Positions 30,601-44,961 are shown, numbered from the stretch's first letter. The stretch is DNA of 64,000 nt from Scortum barcoo (GCA_023238725.1 CM041553.1:17423501-17487500), one strand, 5' to 3'. Made by a program: numbers and translations. Notes: a model not told the origin generated them from the sequence alone.

Positions 30601-32834
30601 TAAAACGACCGCGCTGTTTGGGATAAACATCCGGCTGTGGGCCACTTTTGCTAAATAATGTAATGTTGGACACCCCTGTTAGAGGAATGGACTCTCCCAG
30701 CAAGCAGATGGGGAAAAAAAAGTAGACCGTTTCTAAGAAGAGTGATTAGCTCGCTGACTGAGAGAAGAAATTATGAAAATAAAGTAGTAGTGAAGGGAAA
30801 CATTCACATCGATCATGTCTGTCAGATAGATGAACATTAAGGTGTACTGGGAAGCATTTTGTAGAAGTATTTACACATCCATATGCACACCCTCTTATTT
30901 TATCAACAGGTTAACACACCCCCTAACTACCAGTTGTGTGATTTATGAATATCTATACGTTTTATTGATGTACTGTCTTCTGTGTCTTCTTTTCTAAAAT
31001 CTGAAATCTTAAAAATGTAACTCAGATCAATTCAACATACATAGGATGAAATAAGAATTTCTATTATTTATTTATTTATAGCCAGAATCAATAATATGAT
31101 CTGAAATCGCCTACACTTGTATTATTTTAAAAGAATTATGCAATAGTCACTATTGCAAACTGTTAACTGTTGTGGTTAGATAAACTTTGGTAATTTTTCA
31201 CCTGTCATCATAACTTGAGTGTGTGTTAAAATAAAATAAATATTTTGATTCAATATTAACAAACTCACACTTGCGTTTAAAAGTCAGTACAGGTGTAACA
31301 CATTGTAAAGGTTTCAGTGCTCTGGCAAATGACAACTTCTGAGCCATCACACCACTTGTCTTTAACAATAGCATCCATCAATACACCATTGAAAACCACA
31401 TCATTGAAGTGTTGATATTGGAAGTTTTAATGGTGCACTATTTTGTTATTTGTCTAGTTAAAACATACACAGATTAATTATTTGCCTTACAATTGAAACA
31501 CAGGTCAGACTGAACTGATATGGCGAAAAACAAACTCAGGTTCACTACTGACATGATGAAATCGCTTTTTTCTGGCAAGACAGGTGAGGATTTAAAAACA
31601 ACACCCCTTAATTAAAAGGCTGCATGTCTAAATCATGAACTGCATTTAAAAGGGGAAGAATAGGGCTTGTGCTATACAGCCACATTTGGCATACATTACA
31701 TTGTGTTGCTAATGAAATGCTAATCACAGGAAAAAGCAGACTACAGTAACACTGATTAAGCACATCCTTTGCCTCTGATTTACACACATTTTATGTCACA
31801 GGACCTTGATTTCTTGAAGTTGTAAGGAGGGAAACCAGAAGGTAATTCACAACATGATATAAAGGCAATTCTCTGCTGTACAATACTGCACGTAAATCTT
31901 ATGATTCATTATGGCACCCCTGTAACTGAGGAAGGAAGCATACATTTTAATGAACCTATAGATCATGACACTAGATACATTCTTTCCACTGTGTCATTAA
32001 ATACATTTAATTTCATGGGTGTTTTTTTTGTTTTTTTTAGAGGACTCAGATGTAACAAGTGCAAAGTCTTTTTTAACCACACACACAGGAACATGTTCAC
32101 GTGCTCCATCACACAAAACAGGCTTGAGAAAGCAGAGGAGAACCAGGATTACAATGTCTGGATATCTTCATTTTTGTTAACTCAAATCTATCATTTTTAT
32201 TGGATAAACCACTCAAGAAAATAGAAAATTTCTCTGTAAAATCCATCTATAAAGTCCAAACAAACAGAAATACTTTAGACCAGTAAAATATTGGCAGAAT
32301 ATGTTTTGATATATTGTCATATTATTTGTCCCAGGGTCCTTGGGGTGTTGTTTATCCCAATTATCAAGCTTTTTACATTGCTTTGAGCAGTAATTTTAGT
32401 TGTTAGTGTTATTAGCCTGTTGTATGAAAGTGTCATACAGGAAAAAATGTCTTCCCTGACCGCACACTCTTCCACTGAAAGCTGAAATCAAACTAATTAA
32501 AGATAAAATACTGAGGAAGGTGGTTTTATTTGACATGTTTTATGTAATTGGAAAAGAAAAAAAAAGATGCACATGGTTTGCTGAGTTTCCTGCATCCCAT
32601 TAATATTTTCTACAGATATTTTATACAAAATATCACAAAATAAATGAACAGTGTGCCTAACACCACACTGATGGCTTTATTTCATGATACAGTTTTTTTT
32701 TTTAATGTTTTTTAATTAAACTACTTAGTTGGTCTCAATAGCAAATCTAAAGCCCTAACATGGATGAAGTACCACCAAACACTTACAAGTATACTGTGGC
32801 TAAGTAAGTAAGTATACCAGTCAAACTCTTCCAT

Positions 32835-32837
<3 letters not shown>

Positions 32838-32871
<34 letters not shown>

Positions 32872-32872
32872 C
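32838..32872. repeat. (TAA)n microsatellite
   Basis: About eleven TAA units in a row. Confidence 0.95.
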
Positions 32873-33381
32873 AGAAAAAAGGAGAGGAGACAACATGTAA
32901 GTACGTACATGTTCAGATGATTTTCATAAATCATGTTTTGTCTAATCTTAATCGTTTTCATTACATTCCCCTTATTCAGACCAGATCAAATAAGATGCGC
33001 TGCAAAACATGAGATATGTAATGTAATTTGGCAGGTTACATTTTTAGTGTGATGCCATCTCAATTGAAGTTTGGATCCAAGATGCAAAATGAGCAATTTC
33101 AAGGTAAATTCAGGCCTCTATTATTGTGAGCCAAATAACTGAGCCAAATAAGGAAAAAAAAACTAATTTATTTCTCAACATGCACAAATATCTCTCATTT
33201 GTGTGCTTTAGGCATTTTTCTGCTACTCTTGATGGTGTATTTCTGCATTTCATTTCTTGTTGTCAGCGAGGTAGTATTGTTGTTATTTTTTGTTCATTTT
33301 TCCCATACATTTTGCATTATTTTCCATCTGAATCTGGACATTTGTGAAATGAATGCTCCATAGATATTTGATAGTTTATGC

Positions 33382-33950
33382 CAGTGGTGAATGAAGTGTT
33401 TAGATGCTTTATTTTTGTAAAAGTAACAAGACCAACAAGTAAAAGTCATTGGAAATGTTACTCTCATGTTAAGTATTTTCAGGAAAATGTACTGTTGGTT
33501 GAAAAGTATAAGTACTCACTGCAGAGAAATGATTAAATCCATTATGGATTAATATGCTAGTTATTTTCTTGGTTGGCCCATTTGTTTTATTTAAGCCACA
33601 CCTTCTCGTGTCTTGTCTAGTCACACCTGAGAACCTGAAACCATAAAATGTTTCTGTTACTTTTGCATGAGAAATTACATAAACAACTGACTGACAAAGT
33701 AAGTCATTAAAGCTCAATTTTAGTCTTATTTTTTACAGTGCACCATGTTCTTTAATTTTTATATTTCATTTGTATGTTTCAAGTAACTAAAGCTGTCAGA
33801 TAATTGTAGTGAAGTAAAAAGTACAATATTGCCCACTGAAATGTAATGAAGTACAAGAAGAAGAGTCACCAAAAGGAAATATTCAAGTATAGTAAAGATA
33901 CCCTAAACTCTACTTGAGTAAATGTACTTAGTTACATTCTACCGAGTTAA
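33382..33950. mobile_element. hAT-like non-autonomous DNA element
   Basis: The left end is 'cagtggtgaatgaagtg'. The right end reads 'ctacttgagtaaatgtactt' then 'agttacattctacc', whose reverse complement starts like the other end of the common teleost element 'CAGTGGTGGAATGTAACTAAGTACATTTACTCAAGTA'. Internal words (aagtaaaagt, tgtactgttgg, aagtacaa) fit. There is no coding capacity. Target-site duplications were not resolved. Confidence 0.55.
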
Positions 33951-34084
33951 GCACCTTCCATTCTTCTTAATTTGGTAGAAATTATACAAGTTATTTGTCA
34001 TTTTTATTTTCAGTCACTGGGTGAAGTTATAAACTCAGCAAACTGACCACCAGTTTTTTAGAGATATGTTGTCAAGCACCAACA

Positions 34085-34215
34085 TATCAGTTTTTTCCTG
34101 ACAGTAGCACTAGGGAAAGGTCACAGGGTCACCTAAAGTCATCATCTAGCCACCATAAATATCCAGTAAAAAGTTTTATGGCAATCTGGCAAGTTTGCTC
34201 ATGACCAAAGAAAAA
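34085..34215 (+). mobile_element. Fragment of a teleost interspersed repeat
   Basis: Words such as 'ggtcacagggtcacctaaag', 'accataaatatccag' and 'ttttatggcaatctggcaag' are a diverged copy of a repeat commonly met in percomorph genomes ('AAGTCAGGGGGTCACC...ATTTCATGGCAATCC'). The class is not known to me. Confidence 0.45.
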
Positions 34216-36149
34216 CAGACACAGATGATATTTGGCTAAAATTAGATCAGAATAGACCTTAGTAAGGAACAAGTAAACAAGAATTTGACCAAGAAATAAA
34301 GGCAACTTTCAACACTTGTTGCTATTTGGACACACTTCAGTCTGAATTCAAGAGAGATCCAATACATGTCTCTGTTTGAAGCATATTGCAAGTTGCCTGA
34401 CAAGAGCACATAGATCAGGCATCATTTCTTTACTATTAGAACATTATTAGATTTTAAAACAACTATTCAAGAATCCATTCAGCCTAGTCATGTATACAAA
34501 ATGTTCCCCAATGTTTCACCAAACTCCCAAATGCCACCAACAGCCATTGAAACGTCATGTTTAGACATAAAATGATGTCACCTTTTTCTTATCCCATATG
34601 CAGTATATTCAGAGATGATTTTGATGGATATTTATGGAGAATTCTGGAGAACCGTTGTCATGTTTGCAAAGATGGTAAATCAGTAAATAACTTCAATGAC
34701 AGGCTCTCACGCTAATTCATCCATGGCATTGTGGGAGAGCGCTGTCAGGCTGTAGCTGTGTTGTAAGGCCTTTCAATATAATGAAAAAAAAAAACAAATA
34801 CATGTGTTTGGACTGATGCCTGTCTGGCAAATTAAACTCTTTCTGTGCAGGGCCATTACAGTCCACCTGGTGCCACAACAGAGCCATCGAAGACATGAAA
34901 CATGAAACTGCTGTTCATTCATTAAATTTAACATTTCGGTCTAGTCATCTCCGGATGGGCTGATCTGGGACTGAATCCTCAATTGGAGAGGTTGAGGTCC
35001 TTCAAATACAGTAGTGTCCATATGAAGACCCGATGATGATGTTTGACTTTGCACACAGAGCTGGTAGTGATTCTGTCAAACTCCTGTGGCTGGTTCAGTC
35101 AGGTGTTTGCAGACAGCTTGACTTTAATATGTTCTCCAGCTTAAGATTCGAAACAACAGACTTATACCTGTATTTAAGTACCATTGTGAAACATAAAAAA
35201 ATACCGTAGGCTAGGAAACACCATAACAGCATGGGCCAAATCTGGCTCTCCACCAAACATTTTAGACCCCCCATTGAAAGATTATATCTTATTGCTGGAC
35301 TATCAAAGCAAGAGGGGTTATTTCAGGTATCCAGTGTTCCAGAAATGAAAATCCTGTTCATTTTGTACACAGGTGATTGGCAATTGGAGCTATTCCATGC
35401 TTTGGATAGACATGAAACTCTCATGAGTCATCAGTAGAGAAGCTGAGCAACTGTCTTGGCAAATATCCTTTGAAATAAGTCAAAGGCACAAGCCAGTGTA
35501 CACAAAAACCCAAGTAGTCAAACCTACTGTCCCTAATCTCAAAATTCTGATGTGGTGATTGCTAAGAGGCAGGTGTAATATACATTCAGCAGTTAAAATC
35601 AGGTCATTTTTTACAATTCTGGGTCAGTTTTGAATAAATTCAACAGACATGGTGCTGTGTTTTCTTTCCAAATGTAAAAACAAAGCATTCTGAATTAGCT
35701 GCAGCTCTGTTTGGCCTCCTCTCCATAGCAACGGCAGCTGAGGCTCATGGCAATTATAGTGTTTAGAGTCAATTCACTTTATCTAACTGATGGGCATTCT
35801 CAACTTGGTTTCTCATTTCTCAGCAATTCAACCTCATTTAAACATAAGTCCATAACATATACCTATAGCATTGTTTATTTATCCAGCAAACTGCAGTTTT
35901 TCTATCTTGAGAAGCTTTGAAGATGCCAATAAAAGAACTCCTCACTTTTATTTACAGTAACATATAGTAAGCATACTACACTATGCTTATGCTTATGCAT
36001 TTTAATATGCAGTTTCATATAATGTACTGTAGCTGTAATAGTAGAACTAAAACAAATCCCACTGTAAATGAATTTACTCTTTAATAATCAATGAATTCAT
36101 GTGAGGAGCAAACTGATGCAATGGCTGATGGCAGACAAATAAACAAATA

Positions 36150-36520
36150 AATAACTGACTAACTGACTCTTGCACAATACACTCCACTTCACCTCACTAC
36201 TCATTTCACTGTTTCACTGTTTTCACTGTTTTTCACTTTTTTCTACTTGAGATATTATATATTCTTATATGTATTCTCAGGCACATTGTCTCTCTGTACT
36301 GTATACTGGTATAATTATAATTAAAGTTATAATTATTTAGATTTATTTATTTAGATTTTTATGCTAAATGCTTATCTTATTTTCTTATTTTTTTTTATCT
36401 TACCCTATGTCTTGCATTTCCTACTATTTATTTTCCACTGTGTGTCTCGCACTGCTGTTACACTGTGAATTTCCCCGCTGTGGAATTAATAATAAAGGAA
36501 ATCTGAATCTGAATCTGAAT
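36150..36520 (+). mobile_element. 3' tail of a fish non-LTR retrotransposon
   Basis: The stretch begins with 'cttgcacaatacactccact' type sequence. It ends with 'gtgaatttccccgctgtgga' and a tandem hexamer GAATCT. This is the usual 3' end of Rex1/CR1-like fish LINEs, whose short tail repeat serves in target priming. There is no open frame left. Confidence 0.6.
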
Positions 36521-36609
36521 GGCTGTTTCACAGATAAAACAAGACAGACCATGGTGCTAAAATTATTGCAAAAAATGGCATCTCACAAACACAAATAGTT
36601 TTATTGCGG

Positions 36610-36659
36610 GAAATGCCATGATGACCCTGATGACATCATCAGGGTCATCATGGCATTTC
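36610..36659. repeat. Near-perfect 24-bp palindrome
   Basis: Arms at 36610-36633 and 36636-36659 are exact reverse complements with a 2-base spacer, giving a 50-base hairpin. The arms contain 'atgatgaccctgatga'. No repeat family was recognised. Confidence 0.9.
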
Positions 36660-38684
36660 TAGGCTAGGGGTTAAGACTTTTATTGATTTTTTTAACAGTG
36701 AACCTGCTTTACAAACTGGAGTTTGAATAACACTGAGGAGGCAGATGGGGTCTAATGAAAAAAGGCTCTTGAGCTGCATTATGAAAATTGTACAATCCAG
36801 CATATCTGGAGCTTGACCTATAAATTGGTTTCTGGGCAACATCTTCAGTGAATTGCACACAGACATTGGGGGATGGAAAACAAACCAAATTACTGAGAGA
36901 TTATGAGGAGATCAACAAGTCAAGTTGTTTTTGTGCTTTAAACTGCATGCACTGCAAAAGTAATGGGTGGAAAATATTCATTAAATCAACAAGGAAACTT
37001 CCCGTTTAGCCCAGAGTGCATAATTAACCATTAGCTCCAGCGATCTGGTCAGAGCCCTGAATTTTATATCTTAGTACTGGAGCACTGGAAGGTGGTGGAT
37101 AGTTTTGCACAGAACCTGGTGAGCAAGAGAGCCGGGGGCAGGGGGGCCACTCGATGATCAATGCCTTGGCGATCGGTCTGATGCATGTCAATCAGCTTCA
37201 GAGTCCGACTTGGTGACAGCGGTGGAAACTGATGGGTTAGGATGGAAAATGCCATCATGTTCAATCAAACAGGTATGCTAATGTAACGCATCTGGCACAT
37301 GTCTCGTACCCAGTACATTTTGAGTAGACAGTGGGATTTCCATGCATGTTAATGTAACAGTTATCTGTAATGTGCAGTCATCAAATGGCAGGGGTTTAAT
37401 ATATATAAACATTCTTATTTTAATGCTAACGTTATTTGTGCAAGAGGTTACTTTTAACCCTTATTTAATTTGCCCATTGATGTTTTGCCCTTGTGTATCC
37501 TGTGTTATCATTATCGCTGCTACTCACTGTAATTCCAACGTTACAGTAGCAAGTTGACAAAAGTCATGTGGCATAAATATAGGTAATTAATTAAAAATAT
37601 TTCTTTATTTTAATCATTCATTTTACAGGGATGATGTATATGAATATGTATATACGACCTCTAGCTTGCAGTCCCAGTCTCTGGTTTGGATCTTAGGGAA
37701 TAAAACCTCTAATACAGACATAGAGACAAATAATAAATTAAACATAGACAAAAAACCACAACAATAATTGAAACAACAGTGAAAAACAACAAGAGGGAAA
37801 GAAAGTATGTAACCTTTACAAAGTATTTTTTTACTGATCTTCAGTAAGTTACTTTCTTGCTGAATACTTAAAGTGTCATTTATCAGCTATGTGGTATTGG
37901 CTTTTGGCTTTGGTTTTGACCACTCTTCTTTAACCTGTTGCATGCGAGTCCCCCAACTTTACAGACTTAACCACTTGAATACCCTTTTAAGGGTGAGATA
38001 CAAGCACATTTCTATTCTTTTCAGAAACCAATGTTCTTCTTACAGTTTTGCAAGAAGCATTATTTCATCTGGAACTGTAGCTTCTGCCTTTGATTGTACC
38101 CTAGTTTGACAGCGGACCTGATCGATTGATAATATCCTATCCCTCCACATCTACAGGTCGAAGCTATCAGCCAGATAGTTCTCTTAATTTTGAACAAATT
38201 AAAAAAATATATACAATTCAAACAAACAATAGAAAAACACACAGGGCAGTTGTGTCTCCACTGCACCTGTTAACCTGCTCTGAGCACTGCTGGAAAAAAA
38301 AGCGGCTTTTGGCTGAACCTAGTCTTCGATTCCTGCTGTCGGCTTGCTGCATATTTTTCACCAGACTTGCTTTAAAACTTCTTATAAACAAAATTTAAAT
38401 GAGACTTTACATTTAGAGATTAAAGATGAAGATCCAGAACAGCTGGAATATGGAACCACTTGACGAATGGTAAAGTCCAGGCCCTGATACACACAGGAGG
38501 ATGTGACAGTCATCAAGAAGCGAAGAAATGATGCTCGGCTGAGATAAGACAGAAGAAGAAGGATGTGGGAGAAAATGTATGGAGATCTGGGAGCTGCTGA
38601 ATGAGTTCGGTTTAATTGTAATTCTGCTCTGTCTGCGTGCGCACAGTATCATGAACACTTCATCACCCGCACCAATACCCTCAA

Positions 38685-38969
38685 TATGTGTGTGCGTGTG
38701 CACGTCCACACACAAACATGCAAACACTCACACACAGCTACACAATCCTTACCGAAGACAAACATCCACATGCACGTGCGAACAGTGCACATGTACAGCA
38801 ACACACAGTTATACAGTCTACACAAACTGCACACAGATACACACACTCACACACACAGAGTTCCAATAAAGGACACACACCCTCTTCCACTGCACACTTG
38901 CACACACACAGACACACACACACCGCATTCATTTCCCTTTCATTCAGCACAGGCACATATTGTGCTGCT

Positions 38970-39010
<41 letters not shown>

Positions 39011-39290
39011 ACACACACACACCATTTGCAGAGCTTGCTCCTAGCTTTCCCCGCACACACACCCTCCCCCCATCTCTCTGTCAGACACACACACACACAC
39101 ACATCACACACAGCATACACACACATATACAGTCACACACACAAGTACACGCGCATTCCCTCCTACGCAGGCGCATTCCACACTCACACTCACACACACA
39201 CTCTCTCATGCGCACGCACACACACATTCCCTCTTTTTCCTTTCACACACACACACGCACGCATCTCCCTTGTACACCCCCTCCCCCACT

Positions 39291-39325
<35 letters not shown>

Positions 39326-39378
39326 ACATGTCCTCTCTCTCTCTCTCCTCCCTTGCTCGCTCATTCACTCGCTCACTA

Positions 39379-39409
<31 letters not shown>

Positions 39410-40216
39410 CGCACACACAAACACACACACATTCCCTCTCTTGCTCTGCTTCTCTCACTCACACACACGCAGGAACACACACAGGAACACACACGCCTGC
39501 ACAAACATTCACAGGCACACACACACACATTCTGTCTCCTGCTTGCTCTTTCTCCCCTCCCTCTCTCTGTCTCTGTCTCTCTCTCTGTCTGTCTGTCTGT
39601 ACGTCTGTCTCACACACACACACACACACTCTTTCCTGCCCTCTCTCCCCTTCTCTTTTTTCATCTCTCTGTCTCACTCAGACACACATACACGCACAAG
39701 CACACGAATGCACAAGCACACACAGAGACACACAGAGACACACAGAGACACACAGAGACACACAAACACACAGAGACACACACCCATTTTCTCTCTGTCT
39801 CTTTCTCTCCCTGCAACACACACACGCATATTTTCTCTCTTGCTCGCTATGCACACTCACTCTCTCTCCCTCACACACACACATATATCCATGCACACAC
39901 ACAAACACACACACAGACACACACACAGACAGACAGACACACACCCCCCTCTCCCCCCTCTTCCACAGGCATCCTGGCTGCCACTCCTTCCCTAACAACC
40001 ACACACACAAGCGAGAAGATGCACACACACACACGTGCACATATACATAAACACATATAAACAAACACACACTCATGCACAAACACACACACACAAACAC
40101 ACACACACACACCCTTTTAAACACACACCCCACCCATTCGCTCAAACACACATCCTGTCTTTTCTGACAGTTAAACATAAACACACACACACAGTCACAC
40201 ACACACACACACAACC
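38685..40216. repeat. Second CA/CT/CCCTCC composite repeat field
   Basis: About 1.5 kb with the same grammar as 26700-29660: (CA)n, a C-rich word such as CCCTCCCCC, (CT)n and a linker. It also holds a short tandem of 'cacagagaca' units (39719-39780) and (GTCT)n at 39583-39612. Open frames up to 280 codons here are repeat translations without domains. Confidence 0.9.
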
Positions 40217-43200
40217 TCACCACCTGCTAATACTCAAACTCCAAATGTAAAATAACACTATTTTTTTCTCACGTCTTTTTGCACCAAAAAGAGAAAAAAA
40301 ACATCCTCCAATCTTTCAAACACATTTCTCATCACCAGCATTTGCGAGCCAATCTGTTTTTAAGTCACACGGATAGACGAAGAGACAACTCAAATTATAG
40401 CCAAGATCAATTTATTTCAAGCCACTCACATGCCATCAGAAATCCAATCAATAATAAATAAGTTTTTTCTTACACCATACCAAAGTTTCAGTCAAACACA
40501 AAAGACTGTACATGACTTTGATTTCATATTCACAATGCATTACCCAACGCTCTCTCTGATCTAAAAAAATATTTTTTTTTTTTAAGTTATTTGTTGTAAG
40601 TTCACCAGTTTTTGATAATCATTTTGTCCTTTAATGAAAAATAAAAACAACATTTAGGCTGTGATATTAAAAAATGAGTGTTTGTCCATGCTACCACAAA
40701 CAGATGGGTGCGCTTTATAAAGCTCGTCTATATGTTGCTTTATGCCCCTTTTACACATAAAATAACCTATAATGTGTAAATCATCAGCCAATTTCACATG
40801 TCGACATTATGTTGGAAAAGGGCTTGAACCATTTATAAGGCAACACATCTGTAATATTTCCTCTCACATGGCTCAAGTTTGGATAAAAGCTGTAACATCA
40901 GTCAGTAAAGTAAAAAGTGAAGTTGAGATTTCAGTGGTCTTACATATGTAAGTACAGTTTGCAGACCAATCATGACAGAGCGGGAATGGAGTTGCGAGTG
41001 CTGCGCTTTGATCACGGAGGACATTTTTAAGCAGCAGGTCTGACTCAGTGGAGACACTTCTGCAAGCTACCTGACTTACTTTTAGTAAAACCTGGCAGCA
41101 CGTTGGTCCAAAGCTGATATGACAGAACAGTCTCCACACTGATAATGAAACAGTTAGCAGTAAACTGCCTCTGATAGAGCTAAAGTGATTGAATCTGTCT
41201 GCAGAAAATTATTTGACAATTTGATTCATGTTTATGATTAATTACTAAAAAAATGATATTTCACTTGTCCCAGGTTCTAAAATATGAACATTCGCTGCGT
41301 CTTCAGACTTAAATCACACTGAACTGAATATTTTTGCATTTTGGACCAAAAAAGATATGGAACTATGCCAATCTGGGCTCTGAGTAATTGTATTTTTTTC
41401 TGATTTTCAGTATGCCCAATTAATCAATCAATCAATCGAGAAAAAAATAATTAGATATAAATAAAGTAAGTAGATAATGATGAAATTATTCCTTAATTGA
41501 AGCTTAATTGTAGCTCTATTCATTTCATAGTCTTGCATCCCGGATGTCAAGAATTGAGCGAGCACTGCTCCATCCATACAGACGTCCTGTCATGAAAACA
41601 TTAAACTGTGTGTCTGAAAGACAGAAAGATGAAACAAAGAGACAAACCTCTCAGCAATGTTACAGATTCCATGTATGAAAGAAGGTTTACTGGAAAACTC
41701 AAGAGAAGATGGTTCTCATTTGTGAATACAGATTCAATTTGAGGCACCAAGGAGGCTTTTGGACATCAGTGAGGTTGGAAAACACAAAACAAATTTGTCA
41801 GCCCAAACATTAAATCCAGCCTTGGTGTCTGGTCTCTTAGGGTGACATTTCATCGAGGGCCAAGAGTGCATCAAACAAGACAATCGTTGCCCAGACAAAG
41901 CCATGTTATGCAGCTTGACCATAAACACCAAAGATAAACAACAATGATAATTCATAAGGACATCCAAACATTTAATTGACCATCAGGGATAACAAAAGAG
42001 AGTCAATCATTCATTCTTCATGATGAAGCTGTTAATCATACAGTCTTTACAATGTGAAAATCCCACCGCTGTTGTGACAACTCCAACCAGTGTGGCAGTT
42101 TCCTACAGTATGATCACTGCTTATAGACAGATGCGACGGTAACCTAATCCTCTCTTTGTGCTTTGAGCTGTTTGTCCACAGCTTGCTCTCTCTGCACCAG
42201 AGGTCAAAAGGGCAACAGGTCAAACAAGCTACACTCATAAAGAAGACAGTAAAAAAATGTTTAAAAAATTTGTTTGGAAGATAGATTAATAGAACAAACA
42301 AAACATTTTTTTACCAGGAATGTAATCACAGTGCTGCACTTCCTGTAATCTGCAGAAAGAGGCAGACTAAAGACTAAAAAATGCCTGTGGGTTGTCTTGT
42401 GACTGACAGATGATATGTGCGGCACAATCAGAAGAACAGAGGGCTGTAACATTGAAGCCAATTGGAAACTGCAGCTAGTCAGTTGTCCCATAAAGCTAAT
42501 AATGCACAGGCTGCATTCAGAACAACAACAGCGCTGCGTCAAAGATATGCAGCTTCAATGAGATCAATGCATTGGCCCAGCAGTCCCAGTACTGGTGGAA
42601 TATTCTGTAACAAGTACAGCATAATTCTACTATTTACCATGCTACTGTCGAGACGGAGAATAAAATGAAAACTTTCCACGGTAAAAGCCTGCCACATGCT
42701 ATTAATACAGATTTTCGTGTCTTATAAGCACTAAAACTCACGGATGCGTTATTCAAACTGGACTCCCTGGTTCATCTCCTCCTGTAGCACCTGTCGCAAC
42801 ATTTTTTTTTTCATTCCAGACTGACTCAAAACATGGAAAAGAGCCAGAAAATCATTGTGGAAAAAAACAACAAACAACTTTTATAAGTTTTTTTATAGCT
42901 CATCATCAGAGCCTGAGAAGAGATAGTTCATCCTCAAACCATTAACAGAACATCAAAAGCAGTTCATATAATATTGCATCTACAGTATATCACATTAAAA
43001 ATGCTGCACTTAAAGCATTATTAGATATTAGATATCACTGTGATGTATTTTCACTCTTCATTAAAGTCAGAGCAAGTAACGTCTTGCACATGTGCAGTAG
43101 CTCCGGTTTTTCTTCAGGTTTAAATTTCATCTATGGAGCTAAGCACCCAAACCAAACGACCAAACGCACCAGTGTCGCCCTCCAGTAACAACATTCGGCT

Positions 43201-44900
43201 TTCAGAAGACTAAAAACAGTTTGGAGTACCCCGTGTCACCCACATCTCACACAGGTTTGTTCATACTCCCAGTGCACCTACCAACAGTTTATCAACCTAC
43301 AAATACTAAATGCAGCATGTGACAGGGAAAATACGACCTAAATAACATCTGTAGCCCTTGAAATGAACAAAGTGATGTAAGTTAAAGTGTACAATGAACA
43401 AATGCTCCCCTCATCTGAAACACAGAAACTACAATGGTTCCGCTTGATTTCTGTTTTATACTCTACTTTATCATGGATCTTGTAGGTTATTTGGCCATGA
43501 CGTCTACCTGTAGGATTCAATCCCTTTTACATTATCTTCTCTTTTTCTTGCGCCAAAGCTTCATGCATCATTAAAGACAAACTGAGTCTATGGCTGAGGC
43601 TAATTTAATTAGTAACACAGCCCAGGTTAGACATGTTGGAGTTGCATGTTGAGGGCCATTTTATGTTGAAGGTAAGTTATCGACTATATGTTGATTATTG
43701 CAGTGCAAGCTGCAACTGTCCAATGGACAGACAGATAACGGATCACTTGACAGACACAGATCCTTACATTTAGCTGACTAAATTCAGTTAAAATTTTGCT
43801 CATATTGACCACTGTGATGTAGAACATGATTTTTTTGTGTCCGTCTTGCTAGGCTTGTTTTAACGTGACACAGTGAAAAGAAAAGAAATCTTTAAAAACT
43901 TTATCAGTATTCCATTTCCATTTTCCATGTGCGAACTAAAGTAAAAAAGCAGCTTACTGTAACAATTCAGATCATCACCACAAATAAATGAAGGCAGACT
44001 TCCATTTCCACTCCACTCCCTGCTTATGTGCCCATTTGTACGCCCATCAGTTTGGACAACTGATGGACCACACTTGTTGCTTCCTAAAACCTGTGGCATG
44101 GTTTTATATGATATGATTGCTAATAAAATGCCCTACAAACATTACAAAACTATAACACAAATAATAACTTGACATAAGCATTACTGGGGAAAATCAAGAA
44201 AGAAAGTAGGAATATACATGTAACAACGCTGTATAAACACTAGAGGGTGCTGTTACATAGATTTTTTTTTCTCTCTTCACACACTGAGCATCCCCAGATA
44301 ATAATCTATGTGGAATGATTTAGAGCCACAGTGTTTAAAACTACACATATCAGGGCGACGGTCTGGCGATGGCATGAATTCAAATGTTCTCATTTTCATC
44401 AGAATGTGCCCCTCGCCGACTGCCTCCTCCCTCAGCTGCAGCGGACCCCGGCAGTATATCTTAAATAATAACTCCAGCGGCATCAGAGGAGTGCACGCGT
44501 GAGGGAAACCATAACTGTGTGTTTGATGCTAGCACGTAGCATTTTGGGTCGGCGTTAATCACGTTAGGTTCCCTCAATACCAAAATGAAAAGAAAGAAAG
44601 AAATAAAGCAACTGTATCCTATCTCCTTTCATCTGACAAGGTAAAGAATAAATATAAAGTTTATTAGACTCTGCAATACTTAAAATAAACTTGCTCCAAC
44701 AGATGTGGTTATTAGCAATGATTAACATGGTTATTTTCTCTTGCTCCATCTCTGTCTAAGGCCTCTGTTCATGTAATGGGGGCTTCATGCCCTAAAAATA
44801 ACCTGACCCACTCATCTCCTTGTATCAGCAGGGATTTCTCTCTCTCTCTCTGCTAGTTATTTCACCCGTCTCTCTCTTTTTCCCTCCATTCATGTCAGTT
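40217..44900. other. Intergenic, no gene seen
   Basis: AT-rich DNA without supportable exons. A (TCAA)n tract is at 41418-41437. Several frames of 60-90 codons exist on both strands, but none has a domain, splice partner or conserved-looking composition. Confidence 0.55.
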
Positions 44901-44930
44901 CCTCACTTCAGCCCCAGCTGGACGCTCTGC

Positions 44931-44936
44931 TTTATT
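44931..44936 (-). terminator. cntf: Candidate poly(A) signal of cntf
   Basis: Plus-strand TTTATT reads AATAAA on the minus strand, about 75 bases beyond the cntf stop codon. It is the first canonical hexamer downstream. A second one lies near 44658. Confidence 0.4.
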
Positions 44937-44961
44937 TTCTCATCCCTGTCACCCACCTCTT

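Larger units (their letters stand above)
30600..38680. other. Intergenic, no gene seen
   Basis: About 8 kb of AT-rich DNA without exons that I can support. It includes a (TAA)n tract, a hAT-like element, a repeat fragment, a LINE tail and a palindrome listed separately. The blocks 34560-34900, 35690-35830 and 37020-37260 have balanced, non-repetitive sequence and could be conserved non-coding elements. Confidence 0.55.

Noticed and set aside
39208..40223. Open frames of 280, 241 and 181 codons
   Set aside because: Low-complexity HTHT/SLSL and CVCV translations of the microsatellite field; length reflects absence of stops in CA/CT repeats.
44277..44502. Frames of 64-68 codons at 44.3 kb as an extra exon
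   Set aside because: No conserved motif and no compatible splice partner; cntf already ends at 45012 with a nearby poly(A) signal.
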